Assembly: GCF_000826185.2 (NCBI RefSeq)
Contig: NZ_LN648874.1
Location: forward strand, 632,029 to 696,028
Reading direction: 5' to 3'
DNA: 64,000 nt
Source: Microbacterium gorillae
GTDB lineage: Bacteria; Actinomycetota; Actinomycetes; Actinomycetales; Microbacteriaceae
The first letter of the stretch is position 1. Every line of letters starts with the position of its first letter. Positions 25,357 to 34,620 of the stretch are shown one piece after another. Below the pieces are notes generated by a model. It was given only the letters and a program-made list of their open reading frames with translations. It did not search any database and was not told where the DNA came from. The position numbers and the translations under genes were made by a program.

Positions 25357-26283
25357 TCAGCCCTTGACGGCGCCGCCCATGCCGGCGGAGCGGAGGAAGA
25401 CGGACTGGAACGCCAGGAACATCGCGATCGGGATGAGCGTGGCGATCGCCAGGGCGGCCAGGAACACATCCAGCTCGGTCTGCGACTGCACGGCGGGCAG
25501 GCGGACCGACAGCGGCTGCACGGCCGGGTCCGGCAGCACCAGCATCGGCCAGAGGTAGTCCTTCCACGCCGCGATGATCGCGAAGATGCTGACCACGCCG
25601 AGGATGGGCTTGGACATCGGCAGAACGATCGACCAGAACAACCGGAACGGCCCCGCGCCGTCGGTCTTCGCGGCCTCGAACACCTCGCGCGGCAGCGAGT
25701 CGAAGAAGCGCTTCACCAGCAGGATGTTGAACGCGTTCGCGGCCATCGGCAGCCACACCGCGAGGTAGTTGTTCAGCAGCGAGTGCCCGATCAACGGCGG
25801 ATGCACGATCGTCAGGTACAGCGGCACGAGCAGCACGACGCCGGGGATGAACAGGGTCGCCAGGACCAGGCCGTTCAGGATCGGCGCGTACTTCGGCTTC
25901 AGCACGCTCAGGCCGAAGCCGGCGGTCGTGGCGATGAACAGCTGGAAGAACCACGCGCCCAGCGCGATCAGGATCGTGTTGAAGAAGTAGTGCGAGATGC
26001 CGATGTCGTTCCACGCCGTGGACAGGTTCTCCCAGTCCACCCCGTTCGGGAACAGCGCGAACGGCTGCGACAGGGTGTCCTGCGTCGGCGTTATCGCCGC
26101 CTTCGCGAGCCACAGGATCGGACCGAGCCCGGCGATGATCAGGGTGATCAGCAGGAAGACGTGGGTCAGGCTCATTCCGAGCCGGACGGAGGGCTTGCGC
26201 CGATCGGCGGCGGAGACGATGGTGCGGTCGTCGGCCTCGACGGGCTTGCGACGCCGACGGGTCGGGACGGTGTCCGCGCTCAT
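25357..26283 (-). CDS. Carbohydrate ABC transporter permease, MalG type
   Basis: 308 aa, six membrane helices, EAA loop FEAAKTDGAGPFRLFWSIVLP. ATG 26283 is preferred: TGGAG precedes it and it makes an ATGA overlap with the upstream permease. A Lys/Arg-rich N-terminal tail (about 35 residues) precedes helix one. Together with the gene at 26283-27224 it forms the channel of the alpha-glucoside importer that follows the alpha-glucosidase gene. Confidence 0.93.
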   Translation of the reverse strand: MSADTVPTRRRRKPVEADDRTIVSAADRRKPSVRLGMSLTHVFLLITLIIAGLGPILWLAKAAITPTQDTLSQPFALFPNGVDWENLSTAWNDIGISHYFFNTILIALGAWFFQLFIATTAGFGLSVLKPKYAPILNGLVLATLFIPGVVLLVPLYLTIVHPPLIGHSLLNNYLAVWLPMAANAFNILLVKRFFDSLPREVFEAAKTDGAGPFRLFWSIVLPMSKPILGVVSIFAIIAAWKDYLWPMLVLPDPAVQPLSVRLPAVQSQTELDVFLAALAIATLIPIAMFLAFQSVFLRSAGMGGAVKG

Positions 26284-27224
26284 CACTGGCTCCATCGGTT
26301 CGTGAGTTTGAAATACAGCCAGCTCAGGACGCCGAGGGCGATCGCCAGGATCACCGACACCGCGGTCGCCTCCCCGTACGCGCCACCGAGACTGTTCGTG
26401 AAGGCCTTGTTGTAGATGTAGAGCAGGATCGTCGTCGTCGACCCCGCGGGTCCACCCTTGGTGAACAGGAACGGTTCCAGGAACACCTGCGCGGTGGCGA
26501 TCACCTGCAGGATCAGCATGATGAAGAGGATCCCGCGCAACTGCGGGAGGGTGACGTGCCAGATCTTGCGCCAGATGGACGCGCCGTCCACCTCGGCCGC
26601 GTCATAGAGCTCCGGCGGAACCCCGAGTAGAGCCGCCAGGTAGATGATGATCGATCCGCCGGCGCCGGCCCACGTCGCCTCCAGGACGAGCGAGGGCATC
26701 GCCTGGATCGCGTCCTGGATCCAGGGTTGCGGGGGGATGCCGACCCAGCCCAGCACGGTGTTGAACACGCCGTTCGCGTCCGCCGAGTAGAAGAACTTCC
26801 ACAGCAGCACCGCGACCACCGGCGGGATCACGACCGGGAGATACGCGAGGGCCGAGTACAGCCCCTTCATCCGGCGCACCTCGCTCATCAGCACCGCCAT
26901 CAGCAGCGGGATGGGGAAGCCGAAGATCAGGGCGAGCAGCGCGAAGTACAGCGTGTTCAGGACCGCCGCGCCCAGGGCCGGGTCGGTGAGGACCTTGGCG
27001 TAGTTGTCCAGCCCCACCCACTGCGCGGTGATGAGGTTGGTCTTCTGCAGACTCATCACGACCGACTGCACGATCGGCGACCAGCTGAACACCGCGAACA
27101 CGATGATCATCGGCAGCAGGAAGAGCAGGTTCCACAGTCCCCCGCCGCGATACCAGGTCAGCGGGGTGCGACGTGGCCGGCGCCGGGTGGGCGATGCGGT
27201 CGGCCGCGGGAGCGTGTCGGTCAT
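26283..27224 (-). CDS. Carbohydrate ABC transporter permease, MalF type
   Basis: 313 aa permease with six helices and EAA loop YDAAEVDGASIWRKIWHVTLP. The short basic N-terminus (SPTRRRPRRTPLTW) is cytoplasmic. No ATPase gene is in the operon, as is usual for actinobacterial sugar importers using a common MsiK. A hairpin lies between this gene and the binding-protein gene. Confidence 0.93.
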   Translation of the reverse strand: MTDTLPRPTASPTRRRPRRTPLTWYRGGGLWNLLFLLPMIIVFAVFSWSPIVQSVVMSLQKTNLITAQWVGLDNYAKVLTDPALGAAVLNTLYFALLALIFGFPIPLLMAVLMSEVRRMKGLYSALAYLPVVIPPVVAVLLWKFFYSADANGVFNTVLGWVGIPPQPWIQDAIQAMPSLVLEATWAGAGGSIIIYLAALLGVPPELYDAAEVDGASIWRKIWHVTLPQLRGILFIMLILQVIATAQVFLEPFLFTKGGPAGSTTTILLYIYNKAFTNSLGGAYGEATAVSVILAIALGVLSWLYFKLTNRWSQ

Positions 27225-27250
27225 GGTTCGTTTCTTTCCGAGGGGAACGA

Positions 27251-27280
27251 TCGGGGCCGCCGGGACACAGGCGACCCCGA
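27251..27280 (-). terminator. Intra-operon hairpin after the binding-protein gene
   Basis: TCGGGGCCGCC (27251-27261) pairs with GGCGACCCCGA (27270-27280); the one mismatch becomes a wobble pair in RNA. No U-tract follows. Like the hairpin at 11842-11870 it sits directly after a binding-protein gene and before its permeases, and could set a binding-protein:permease ratio. Confidence 0.5.
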
Positions 27281-27287
27281 CCGGGTC

Positions 27288-28661
27288 TCACTGGTCCAGG
27301 AGCGCCTGGGCGTCGGTCTGCGCCTGCTTCAGCAGGGCCGGGATGTCGGCGTCCTTCTTGGTCAGGACGGTCTGCACCACGTTGTCCAGCAGCGCGTAGA
27401 CCTCCTGCGTCTTGGCCTTCGGCTCGCCGACCGGGGTCTGCTCCCAGATCGTGTCGATGAACGGCGCCATCTGGTCGCGCGGCACGTTGATGTACTGCTC
27501 GATCCAGGTCAGCGACTCCTCGTACTGCTCACGGGAGAGCACCGGCAGCAGCGGCGTGCCGACAGCCTGGCCGGACTCGTTCAGCGTCTTCGCGTCGGCG
27601 ACGGCGGCGTCCTTGTCCATGAGCTTCTGCATGTAGTACCAGTCGATCCACTCGACGGCCGCGTCCGCGACCTCCTTCGAGGCGGTCGGGCTGATCACGG
27701 CGACGTCGCCGCCGCCGAGGGTGCCGGGGTCCTTGCCCTCCGTCGGCACGACGCCGAGGCCGTACGTCTCCGGCTTCATGCCGAAGTCGCGCACCAGCGC
27801 GGTGTAGACGTCCGATCCGGACACGTACATGCCGACGTTTCCGGCGGCGAACTCCTGGTTGATCGAGCCCCAGTCCAGGTCGAACTTGGAGCCGAACGAG
27901 TTGTCCTCCCAGCGCACGTCGTGCAGGAACTGCAGCGCGGCCGCGGTGGCGTCGTTGTCCACGGTCGAGGTGGCGCCGCCGTCCTCGTTGTCGGTCTGCG
28001 TCCGGCCGCCGCGTGCGACGGTCGCCGCGGTCAGCTGCCAGCCACCGGTGTTGCCGGCGGCCATCTCCGCGAAGCCGGCCTTACCGGTCTTCTCGGTGAT
28101 CTGCTTGGCGAACTTCCGGACCTCGTCCCACGTGGTCGGCGGCGTGTTCGGGTCGAGGCCCGCGGCGGTGAACAGGTCGCGGTTGTAGTGCAGACCCATC
28201 GCGTAGGCCTGGCGCGGGAAGCCGTACAGCTTGCCGTCCGACCCGGTCACGCCGTCCAGGATCACCGGGTTGAACTTGTCCGCGTACCCGAGCTTCTTGA
28301 TGGCGTCGGTGACGTCGGTGAGCTGACCGTTCTCGAGCAGCGTCTTGGTGTCCGTGAACGGGACGGTGAACACGTCCGGCAGGCTGCCGCCGGCGAGCTG
28401 CACGGCGAAGGTCGGACCCTTCCACTCGTACTCGACACCGATGATGTCGATGTTCTTGTGCTCGCTCTCGAACTGCTTCTCCTGCTCGGCGAACGCCTTG
28501 TAGGCGGCCTCGTCCGCACCGGGCGGGAACGTGGCCACGCGCAGCTCGATCTTTCCGTCCGCATTCGTGGTGGACCCGCCACCAGACGTGCATCCGGCGA
28601 GCATGCCCGCCGTGGCGATCGTCGCCGCAGTGGCAAGCAGGACCTTGCGTGATGACTTCAT
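27288..28661 (-). CDS. Sugar ABC transporter substrate-binding lipoprotein
   Basis: 457 aa. Signal peptide MKSSRKVLLATAATIATAG with lipobox LAGC (Cys24); mature family-1 binding protein with IELRVATFPPGADE, SLPDVFTVPFTDTKTLLENGQL and YGFPRQAYAMGLHYNRDLF. ATG 28661 has AAAGGA upstream. The preceding gene in the same direction is an alpha-glucosidase, so alpha-linked oligosaccharides or their hydrolysis products are probable ligands (inference from context). Confidence 0.92.
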   Translation of the reverse strand: MKSSRKVLLATAATIATAGMLAGCTSGGGSTTNADGKIELRVATFPPGADEAAYKAFAEQEKQFESEHKNIDIIGVEYEWKGPTFAVQLAGGSLPDVFTVPFTDTKTLLENGQLTDVTDAIKKLGYADKFNPVILDGVTGSDGKLYGFPRQAYAMGLHYNRDLFTAAGLDPNTPPTTWDEVRKFAKQITEKTGKAGFAEMAAGNTGGWQLTAATVARGGRTQTDNEDGGATSTVDNDATAAALQFLHDVRWEDNSFGSKFDLDWGSINQEFAAGNVGMYVSGSDVYTALVRDFGMKPETYGLGVVPTEGKDPGTLGGGDVAVISPTASKEVADAAVEWIDWYYMQKLMDKDAAVADAKTLNESGQAVGTPLLPVLSREQYEESLTWIEQYINVPRDQMAPFIDTIWEQTPVGEPKAKTQEVYALLDNVVQTVLTKKDADIPALLKQAQTDAQALLDQ

Positions 28662-28701
28662 CGTCTTTCCTTTCGTGGTGACGGCGCGAGTGCGCGTGCC
28701 G

Positions 28702-30378
28702 TCAACCTGCTGTGGGTGCGTCGGCGGACGCGGTTTCGAGTCGGAGCCACGCGGAGGTTCCGCCGGGCAGCGACTCCCCCTCCAGCGCAGCGCTGGAGAG
28801 AAGGACACGGGTGTGCGGGGGGAGATCGATCGGCCGGGTGCCGACGTTGACGACACAGGCGAGATCGTCCCCGCGTCGGAAGGCGAGCACGTCGTCACCG
28901 AGCCCGTCGATCCAGGCGAAGTCCGGACCGTGCAGCTCGGGCAGCTCCCGGCGCAGCGCGAGCGTGCGGCGGTAGAGCGAGAGCGTCGAGTCCGGGTCCG
29001 ACGCCTGCGTCTCGGCGGTGCGGGCGGACCATGCCGCCGGCTGCGGCAGCCAGCTCGCGACGCCCTCCGGGCTGAAACCGAACGGCGCGTGATCGCCGGA
29101 CCACGGCAGCGGCACGCGACACCCGTCACGCCCGGGGTCCACACCCTCGGAGCGGAAGTGCATCGGGTCTTCGATCAGTTCGAGCGGCAGGTCCTCGACC
29201 TCCGGCAGGCCGAGCTCGTCGCCCTGGTAGATGTACAGACTGCCGGGCAGTGCCGCCACCAGGAGAGAGGCCGCGCGGGCTCGACGCAGGCCGAGCTCGA
29301 GGTCCGTCGGTGTGCCGAAGCGCTTGTCCAGGAACGCGAAGCCGCTCTTCTCCCGGCCATAACGGGTGACAGGACGCGTGACGTCGTGGTTGGAGAGCAC
29401 CCATGTGGAGGGCGCCCCGACCGGTGCGTGCGCGTTGAGCGTCATGTCGATCGAGGCACGCAGCTCGTCGGCCTGCCAGGGACGGGCGAGGAAGTCGAAG
29501 TTGAACGCCGTGTGCATCTCGTCCGGGCGGAGGTACGCGGTGAAGCGGTCGATGTCCTCCAGCCACAGCTCGCCGACCAGGATGCGCGTGTCCGGGTACT
29601 CGTCCGCGATCGACCGCCAGGAACGATAGACGTCGTGCAGCTCGTCGCGATCCTGGGTGGGATGCTCTCCGGCGCCGGGGTTCTCCGGCACCTCGGGCAG
29701 CGCCGGGTCCTTGATCACGAGGGCGGCGGAGTCGATCCGAACACCGGCGACGCCGCGGTCGAACCAGAAGCGCAGCACGTCGTCGTGCTCGGCGCGGACG
29801 TCCGGATGGTTCCAGTTCCAGTCCGGCTGCTCCGGCGTGAACAGGTGCAGGTACCACTCCCCCGGGGTTCCGTCCGGGTTCGTCGTGCGGGTCCAGGTCT
29901 CACCCTGGAAGCTGGACACCCAGTGCGTCGGGATCTCGTCGCCGTTCTCGCCTGCTCCGGGATGGAACCAGAACCGCTCCCGTTCCGGGGACCCGGGTGC
30001 GGCGGCGAGCGCCGCCTGGAACCAGGGGTGTGCCTCGCTGATGTGATTCGGGACGATGTCGATGATCGTCCGGATCCCGAGGGCCGCGGCCTCCGCGATC
30101 ACGGCCTCCGCATCCGCGAGCGTGCCGAAGCGGGGATCGATGCCGCGGTAGTCGGCGACGTCATAGCCGCCGTCGGCCAGCGGCGAGGGATACCAGGGGT
30201 TGAACCACAGCGCATCCACGCCGAGGTCGGCGAGGTAGGGCAGGCGCGCGCGGACTCCGGCGAGATCGCCCGTGCCGTCGCCGTTTCCGTCCGCGAAGCT
30301 GCGCACGTACACCTGGTAGATGACCGCTGAGCGCCACCAGTCCGTGTCGTCCGGGTGGAAGAGGGCGGCGGCGTCCAT
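28702..30378 (-). CDS. GH13 alpha-glucosidase
   Basis: 558 aa cytoplasmic glycoside hydrolase of family 13 (oligo-1,6-/alpha-1,4-glucosidase group). Catalytic residues are visible: nucleophile Asp216 in GVRIDSA, acid/base Glu270 in LVGELWLED, transition-state Asp332 in LSNHDVTR, and the DIVPNH motif at 107-112. N-terminal DTDWWRSAVIYQVYVRSFAD is typical of trehalulose/maltose-type glucosidases. It hydrolyses imported alpha-glucosides. First gene of the operon with the ABC importer; 40 bp separate it from the binding-protein gene. Confidence 0.93.
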   Translation of the reverse strand: MDAAALFHPDDTDWWRSAVIYQVYVRSFADGNGDGTGDLAGVRARLPYLADLGVDALWFNPWYPSPLADGGYDVADYRGIDPRFGTLADAEAVIAEAAALGIRTIIDIVPNHISEAHPWFQAALAAAPGSPERERFWFHPGAGENGDEIPTHWVSSFQGETWTRTTNPDGTPGEWYLHLFTPEQPDWNWNHPDVRAEHDDVLRFWFDRGVAGVRIDSAALVIKDPALPEVPENPGAGEHPTQDRDELHDVYRSWRSIADEYPDTRILVGELWLEDIDRFTAYLRPDEMHTAFNFDFLARPWQADELRASIDMTLNAHAPVGAPSTWVLSNHDVTRPVTRYGREKSGFAFLDKRFGTPTDLELGLRRARAASLLVAALPGSLYIYQGDELGLPEVEDLPLELIEDPMHFRSEGVDPGRDGCRVPLPWSGDHAPFGFSPEGVASWLPQPAAWSARTAETQASDPDSTLSLYRRTLALRRELPELHGPDFAWIDGLGDDVLAFRRGDDLACVVNVGTRPIDLPPHTRVLLSSAALEGESLPGGTSAWLRLETASADAPTAG

Positions 30379-30465
30379 GGTGCTCCAGTTCGTGCTGGAG
30401 CGGGTCGACGCTCCTCACCAGAGAACGTAATTCAGTTCGTTCGAATCTGCAAGATAGAAACGATC

Positions 30466-30488
30466 CTTTGCAAAAACGTAACTTTGCA
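30466..30488 (-). promoter_or_regulatory. Candidate operator upstream of the alpha-glucosidase operon
   Basis: CTTTGCA occurs twice, 16 bp apart (30466-30472 and 30482-30488), in an AT-rich island of the 152-bp gap between the LacI gene and the alpha-glucosidase. TTTGCAAA-type half-sites are usual for LacI-family regulators of alpha-glucoside genes. Pairing with the adjacent regulator is inference. Confidence 0.45.
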
Positions 30489-30530
30489 GCGAAGGGCAGG
30501 TCGGAGTCCGGCTGATCTCCGGTCGGCCGC

Positions 30531-31535
30531 TCAGGCCACCGGGGCCGTGGAGGATCGCAGCACGAGCTCGGGCTCGAACAGCAGCTCCCCCTCGGAGTCG
30601 GCCGTGCCGTTGATCTGGGCGAGCATCAGGTCCACCGCCGCGCGTCCCATCGCATCGATCGGCTGGCGGACCGTCGTCAACGGCGGTTCGGTGCAGCTCA
30701 TCAGCGCGGAATCATCGAAGCCGATGACCGAGACATCCTCCGGGACGCGTCGACCGGCGCGCCGAACGGCCCGGATCGCTCCGAGTGCGAGCGGGTCGCT
30801 CGCGCAGACGATCGCGGTCGCTCCGCTCTCGATCAGTCGTGCGGCGCCGGCTTGACCGGATTCCAGGGCGTACAGGCCGCGCACGACGAGCGCGGGATCC
30901 AGCGGCGCACCCAGCGCGGCGAGCGCACGCTCCGCGGCCGCGAGCTTGCGCCCGGACGGAACGTGATCGGTCGGGCCGAGCACGAGACCGATCCGCCGGT
31001 GCCCGAGGTGGTACAGGTGGGTCACCGCCTGTTCCGCAGCCGCGGCGTCATCGGTCGCGACGGTGATCAGCCCGAGTCCCGGTACGGACGCACTGACCAG
31101 CACCGCGGGCAGGTGCACGCGCTGCAACCGCGCGTAGTGATCGTGCGCCGCCTCGCCCTGCGTGTAGTTGCCGCCGAGGAAGATCACTCCGGACACCTGC
31201 TGCGCCAGCAGCAGGTCGACGTACTCCGCCTCCGTCACGCCACCGGCATTCTGCGTGCACAGCACCGGGGTGTAGCCACTCTGGGCGAGAGCCCCGCCGA
31301 CCACCTCGGCCAGAGCCGGAAAGATCGGGTTCGTCAGCTCGGGCAGGACCAACCCGACCAGCCGCGCGCGCTCGCCGCGCAACTTGCTCGGCCGCTCGTA
31401 CCCGAGCACGTCCAGCGCCGTGAGCACGGCCTGCCTCGTCGCCTCGGAGACGCCCGGTTTGTCATTGAGCACGCGGGAAACAGTCGCTTCACTGACGCCG
31501 ACCTTGCGTGCGACCTCGACCAACCTCTTCGCCAT
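30531..31535 (-). CDS. LacI-family repressor of the alpha-glucosidase operon
   Basis: 334 aa. HTH RLVEVARKVGVSEATVSRVL at the N-terminus, hinge LNDKPGVSEATRQ..LRGERARLVGLVLP, and a periplasmic-binding-type effector domain (ATAIVCASDPLALGAIRAVR, VIGFDDSALMSCTEPPLTTV). ATG 31535 has TAGGAT seven bases before it, so the message is nearly leaderless. The gene is transcribed toward the alpha-glucosidase and likely responds to a glucoside or to a derived phosphate. Confidence 0.92.
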   Translation of the reverse strand: MAKRLVEVARKVGVSEATVSRVLNDKPGVSEATRQAVLTALDVLGYERPSKLRGERARLVGLVLPELTNPIFPALAEVVGGALAQSGYTPVLCTQNAGGVTEAEYVDLLLAQQVSGVIFLGGNYTQGEAAHDHYARLQRVHLPAVLVSASVPGLGLITVATDDAAAAEQAVTHLYHLGHRRIGLVLGPTDHVPSGRKLAAAERALAALGAPLDPALVVRGLYALESGQAGAARLIESGATAIVCASDPLALGAIRAVRRAGRRVPEDVSVIGFDDSALMSCTEPPLTTVRQPIDAMGRAAVDLMLAQINGTADSEGELLFEPELVLRSSTAPVA

Positions 31536-31542
31536 GCGGACA

Positions 31543-31581
31543 ATCCTACGCAAGAGCTTGCGCGATTGTGCAAGCTCTTGC
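31543..31581 (-). promoter_or_regulatory. Promoter and autoregulatory operator of the LacI gene
   Basis: TAGGAT (minus strand, 31543-31548) is the -10 element, and directly upstream is the perfect inverted repeat GCAAGAGCTTGC / GCAAGCTCTTGC (31550-31561 and 31570-31581) with an 8-bp centre. The repeat covers the -35 region, as expected for autorepression. Half-sites share the TTGC/GCAA core with those before the alpha-glucosidase. Confidence 0.7.
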
Positions 31582-31601
31582 GCAGGATGTCGACGTCTCG
31601 C

Positions 31602-31721
31602 GAGTGACGCTTCGGGTGCGGCACTCGCGATCGCGGGGGCGACCTTCAGGAGGGCGGGGAGGAGTGACGCTTCGGGTGCGGCACTCGCGATCGCGGGGGC
31701 GACCTTCAGGAGGGCGGGGAG
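31602..31721. repeat. Two exact 60-bp tandem repeats
   Basis: 31602-31661 and 31662-31721 are identical 60-bp units in the non-coding space between the lacI promoter and the LuxR-type gene. Because 60 is a multiple of three, long frames pass through, but none has a start signal or plausible composition. A recent duplication; function, if any, unknown. Confidence 0.9.
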
Positions 31722-31727
31722 GGAGGG

Positions 31728-31752
31728 GGCGGGTGCCCATCGGGCACCCGCC
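31728..31752. other. Perfect GC hairpin next to the tandem repeat
   Basis: GGCGGGTGCCC / GGGCACCCGCC, an 11-bp perfect stem with a three-base loop, starting 7 bp after the second repeat copy. No U-tract on either side. The remaining 31753-31963 shows no gene or other structure. Confidence 0.5.
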
Positions 31753-31963
31753 ATGCGATCTCGCGGATCGCGGTCTCCCCGCGTCCGCGGAGCGGCCGTG
31801 CGTTCGTCGGGGGATGACGTCGGCATCGAGGAGACGGTATCTGCGCGGCGTGGGGCACGCGCACAGTCAGACGATCTTCGGGGGGATCGATCGCCGGACC
31901 AGTTGTTTCGAAGGCCGGGGAGACCCTCTTGACCTCGAGTCAACACCCCGATGAGGGGATCCG

Positions 31964-31993
31964 CCGGCCGGGTGGGTGAAACTACCCGACCGG
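31964..31993 (-). terminator. Probable terminator of the LuxR-type gene
   Basis: CCGGCCGGGT pairs with ACCCGACCGG (one mismatch) around a 10-base loop, about 20 bp beyond the stop of the leftward gene. Confidence 0.5.
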
Positions 31994-32014
31994 ACTACCC
32001 GGAACGGCCGTGAC

Positions 32015-33628
32015 TCAGTCGCGCGTGGAGCGGTGCCCGAACGGGAGGGCGGCCGCCTCGTCCCGTGACGCGACCCCCAACCGGCGCAGGATGTTCGCGA
32101 CGTGGAACTTCACCGTGTTCGGGGAGATGAACATCCGGTTGGCGATCTGCGCGTTCGTCAGTCCCTGCTGGACGTGCCGCAGCACCTGCCGCTCCCGGTC
32201 AGTCAGTTCCACGATCGGCGTGGTCGCGACCAGCGGAGTGTGCTCCGGCAGCGACTCGAGCAGGCGATCACGACGCGCGCCGATGGCGAGCGCGCGCAGC
32301 GTCTCGATGTCCTCATCCGGCAGCAGGAGAGCCCAGGCGGCGACACCGGTCGCCTCTCGCACGGAGGCGAATTCGTCCAGTGCCTCAAGGGCCGCCGTCT
32401 CGTTCCCGGTGCGCGCGTATGCGGCGGCACGGACGGTGATGTCGACGGTGCGGTGGCGTTCGCCGGATGGTTCCACGGTCGTCTCATCCAGCGCTCCCGC
32501 GGCATCCCGGTCGCCCTGCAGCAGCCGCGAGTACCCGACCATCGACGCGCGGAGCCCCGGATCGGTCGCCAACGCCGGCGCCTCGAGCAGGTCCGAGACG
32601 GACACGCCGGCCGCGGCCGAAGCCGCCGTCCGGATACAGGCTCGCCACGTGCGCTCGGCGTCATCCGCGGTGGGAAGGTCCTGCTCCAGACCCTTCAACC
32701 ACTCGACCGCCGCGGACGCACGCCCTGCGGCGATCAACGCGAGCGCGTGCACGGTTCCCAGGGGGCCGAGCAACCAGGGCGCCGGAACCGTCGCGACAGC
32801 GCGACGGGTGATCTGCAGCGCCCCATCCGGATCGAAGTCGTCCAGGGCGCTCCACGCACGTGCGGTCTCGACGAGACCCCACCACGGGTCATGGGCCGGG
32901 ACCGCGTCATCGACGTAGGAGGTGGACAGGACGCCACGTGTCGACGGCGCGATCCAGGATCGCCGACCGGCGATGACGCCGACGATGGTCAGCCCCCAGT
33001 CCGCCTGCATCAGGGCGGGATCGCGCGGGTCGACCGTCCGGGTGCGCACCCAGCGCCACAGCGCGGCGGCCGGTTCGGTCTGTTCCACCATGAGCAGCGC
33101 GAAGGCCAGATCACAGGCGGCGGCGACGAGCTCCGCGTCATCGGCGCGCCCGACGGTCGGTTCGATGTCGAGCACGAGCTCCGCACCGCGGCGGGCCACG
33201 CGGCTCGCGGTCGCGGAATCGCCCGCGTACAGATGGCACAGTGCGGCGAAGGACAGGTTGCGGGCACGCTCGTCGACGTTCGCCGCACGCGCGGCGGCCG
33301 CGGTGCCGGCGGCGGTGCGCAGAGCGGCGGTCAGACCCTCCACGCTGCCTGCGGACTGCAACCGCGCGACGGCCAGAACGAGCAGGACGCCCGGACGCTC
33401 CGGAACCGCGAAGGGTGCGCCGCCGATGACCGGGGCCGCGGCGAGCGCCGCGTGGAGCTGGTCGCCGCGCATCACGATCTCCGCGAGCGCAGTGGCGCGA
33501 ACCGTGTTCTCGGCGGCCTCGTGCTGACCGGTCTGCAGAGCGGCCGTGAACGTCGCGGTGAACGAGGCCAGCGCGCGATCACGATCGATCAGCTGCTGGG
33601 CCCAGCCTTCTCCCCGACGGCGTTCCAC
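32015..33628 (-). CDS. LuxR-type HTH transcriptional regulator with helical-repeat N-terminus
   Basis: 537 aa. The C-terminal 65 residues form a LuxR/GerE HTH: LTDRERQVLRHVQQGLTNAQ then IANRMFISPNTVKFHVANIL. The N-terminal ~460 residues are Ala-rich helices resembling the TPR-like region of MalT/LAL regulators, but no Walker A motif is present, so it is not a full LAL ATPase. GTG 33628 has TAAGGT exactly six bases upstream. Signal and target are unknown; it stands between the alpha-glucoside locus and pheA. Confidence 0.8.
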   Translation of the reverse strand: MERRRGEGWAQQLIDRDRALASFTATFTAALQTGQHEAAENTVRATALAEIVMRGDQLHAALAAAPVIGGAPFAVPERPGVLLVLAVARLQSAGSVEGLTAALRTAAGTAAAARAANVDERARNLSFAALCHLYAGDSATASRVARRGAELVLDIEPTVGRADDAELVAAACDLAFALLMVEQTEPAAALWRWVRTRTVDPRDPALMQADWGLTIVGVIAGRRSWIAPSTRGVLSTSYVDDAVPAHDPWWGLVETARAWSALDDFDPDGALQITRRAVATVPAPWLLGPLGTVHALALIAAGRASAAVEWLKGLEQDLPTADDAERTWRACIRTAASAAAGVSVSDLLEAPALATDPGLRASMVGYSRLLQGDRDAAGALDETTVEPSGERHRTVDITVRAAAYARTGNETAALEALDEFASVREATGVAAWALLLPDEDIETLRALAIGARRDRLLESLPEHTPLVATTPIVELTDRERQVLRHVQQGLTNAQIANRMFISPNTVKFHVANILRRLGVASRDEAAALPFGHRSTRD

Positions 33629-33663
33629 GCTTTCACCTTATGGGATCGCGCGGTCGCCACGAG

Positions 33664-34620
33664 TCATGTGTCGGGCGCTCCGGAGATGAGATCGCGGAGC
33701 CAGTCGCGCGCTTCGACGAAGACCTCGTCCGAATAGTGGTCGGAGTAGCGGATGATCGTGCGGTCCGCGCGGGGATACGAGCCCAGGTAGACGATGCGCG
33801 GGCTGAATCGGCGCAGCCCCATCAGCGCGTCCGCCATCCGTTCGTCGTGCACGTGGCCGTCCGCGTCGATGAAGAACCGGTACCGCCCGAGCTCGTCGCC
33901 GATCGGACGGGACTGGATCAGGCTCAGGTTGATCCCGCGCGTGGAGAACTGCTCGAGCATCTCCAGCAGGCTGCCGGGGCGGTCGTCCGGGAGTTCGATG
34001 ATGACCGTGGTCTTGTCCGCGCCGGTGGCCGGCGCGGGAACGGTCGTGCGGGCGACCAGGACGAAGCGGGTGACGGCGTTGGCGTTGTCACCGATGTCGG
34101 CGGCCAGCACGTCCACGTCGTAGTGGTCGGTGATGCCGGGCGGGGCGATGGCCGCATCCACCGGCAGGGACCCGTCGAGCATGCCGATCGCGCTGGCGAC
34201 GTTGCTCGCGGCCGGCACGTGGGCGTGCGTGGGAATGTTCTCGCGCAGCCACCGCGTCGACTGCCCGTACGCGACGGGATGGGCGGCGATCAGGCGGACA
34301 TCGCTGAGCGCGGTGCCGCGCGGCGCGACGAGCACGAACGTGACGGGGACGAGGTACTCCCCGAGAATCCGCAGTCCGGGCACGGTCGCCAGTGCGTCCT
34401 GCGTGGCGGACACGCCGCCGTCCACGGAGTTCTCGATCGCGATCATCGCGGCGTCGCTGCGCCCCTCCACGACATCCGCGAGCGCCTCCGGGACGTTGTG
34501 CACCGGACGCCAGATCTGACCGCGCGCCTCCGGGACCTGCGCCAGCGCCGCCTCCGTGAACGTCCCGGCCGGGCCCAGGTAGCTGTACGTGCGGCGATCG
34601 GCGCCGAGGGGAAGCGACAT
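33664..34620 (-). CDS. pheA: Prephenate dehydratase
   Basis: 318 aa, monofunctional enzyme of phenylalanine synthesis (prephenate to phenylpyruvate). Catalytic domain: YSYLGPAGTFTEAAL near the N-terminus, AMIAIENSVDGGVSATQDAL, and the conserved Thr-Arg-Phe as NAVTRFVLV. A C-terminal ACT domain (VIIELPDDRPGSLLEMLEQF, then the LSLIQSRP motif that binds phenylalanine) gives feedback inhibition. ATG 34620 has TAGGCT six bases upstream (leaderless type). Divergent from pgm. Confidence 0.96.
   Translation of the reverse strand: MSLPLGADRRTYSYLGPAGTFTEAALAQVPEARGQIWRPVHNVPEALADVVEGRSDAAMIAIENSVDGGVSATQDALATVPGLRILGEYLVPVTFVLVAPRGTALSDVRLIAAHPVAYGQSTRWLRENIPTHAHVPAASNVASAIGMLDGSLPVDAAIAPPGITDHYDVDVLAADIGDNANAVTRFVLVARTTVPAPATGADKTTVIIELPDDRPGSLLEMLEQFSTRGINLSLIQSRPIGDELGRYRFFIDADGHVHDERMADALMGLRRFSPRIVYLGSYPRADRTIIRYSDHYSDEVFVEARDWLRDLISGAPDT

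Noticed and set aside
30425..30450. GTTCGAATC as a tRNA T-loop
   Set aside because: No acceptor, D-arm or anticodon stem can be built around it.
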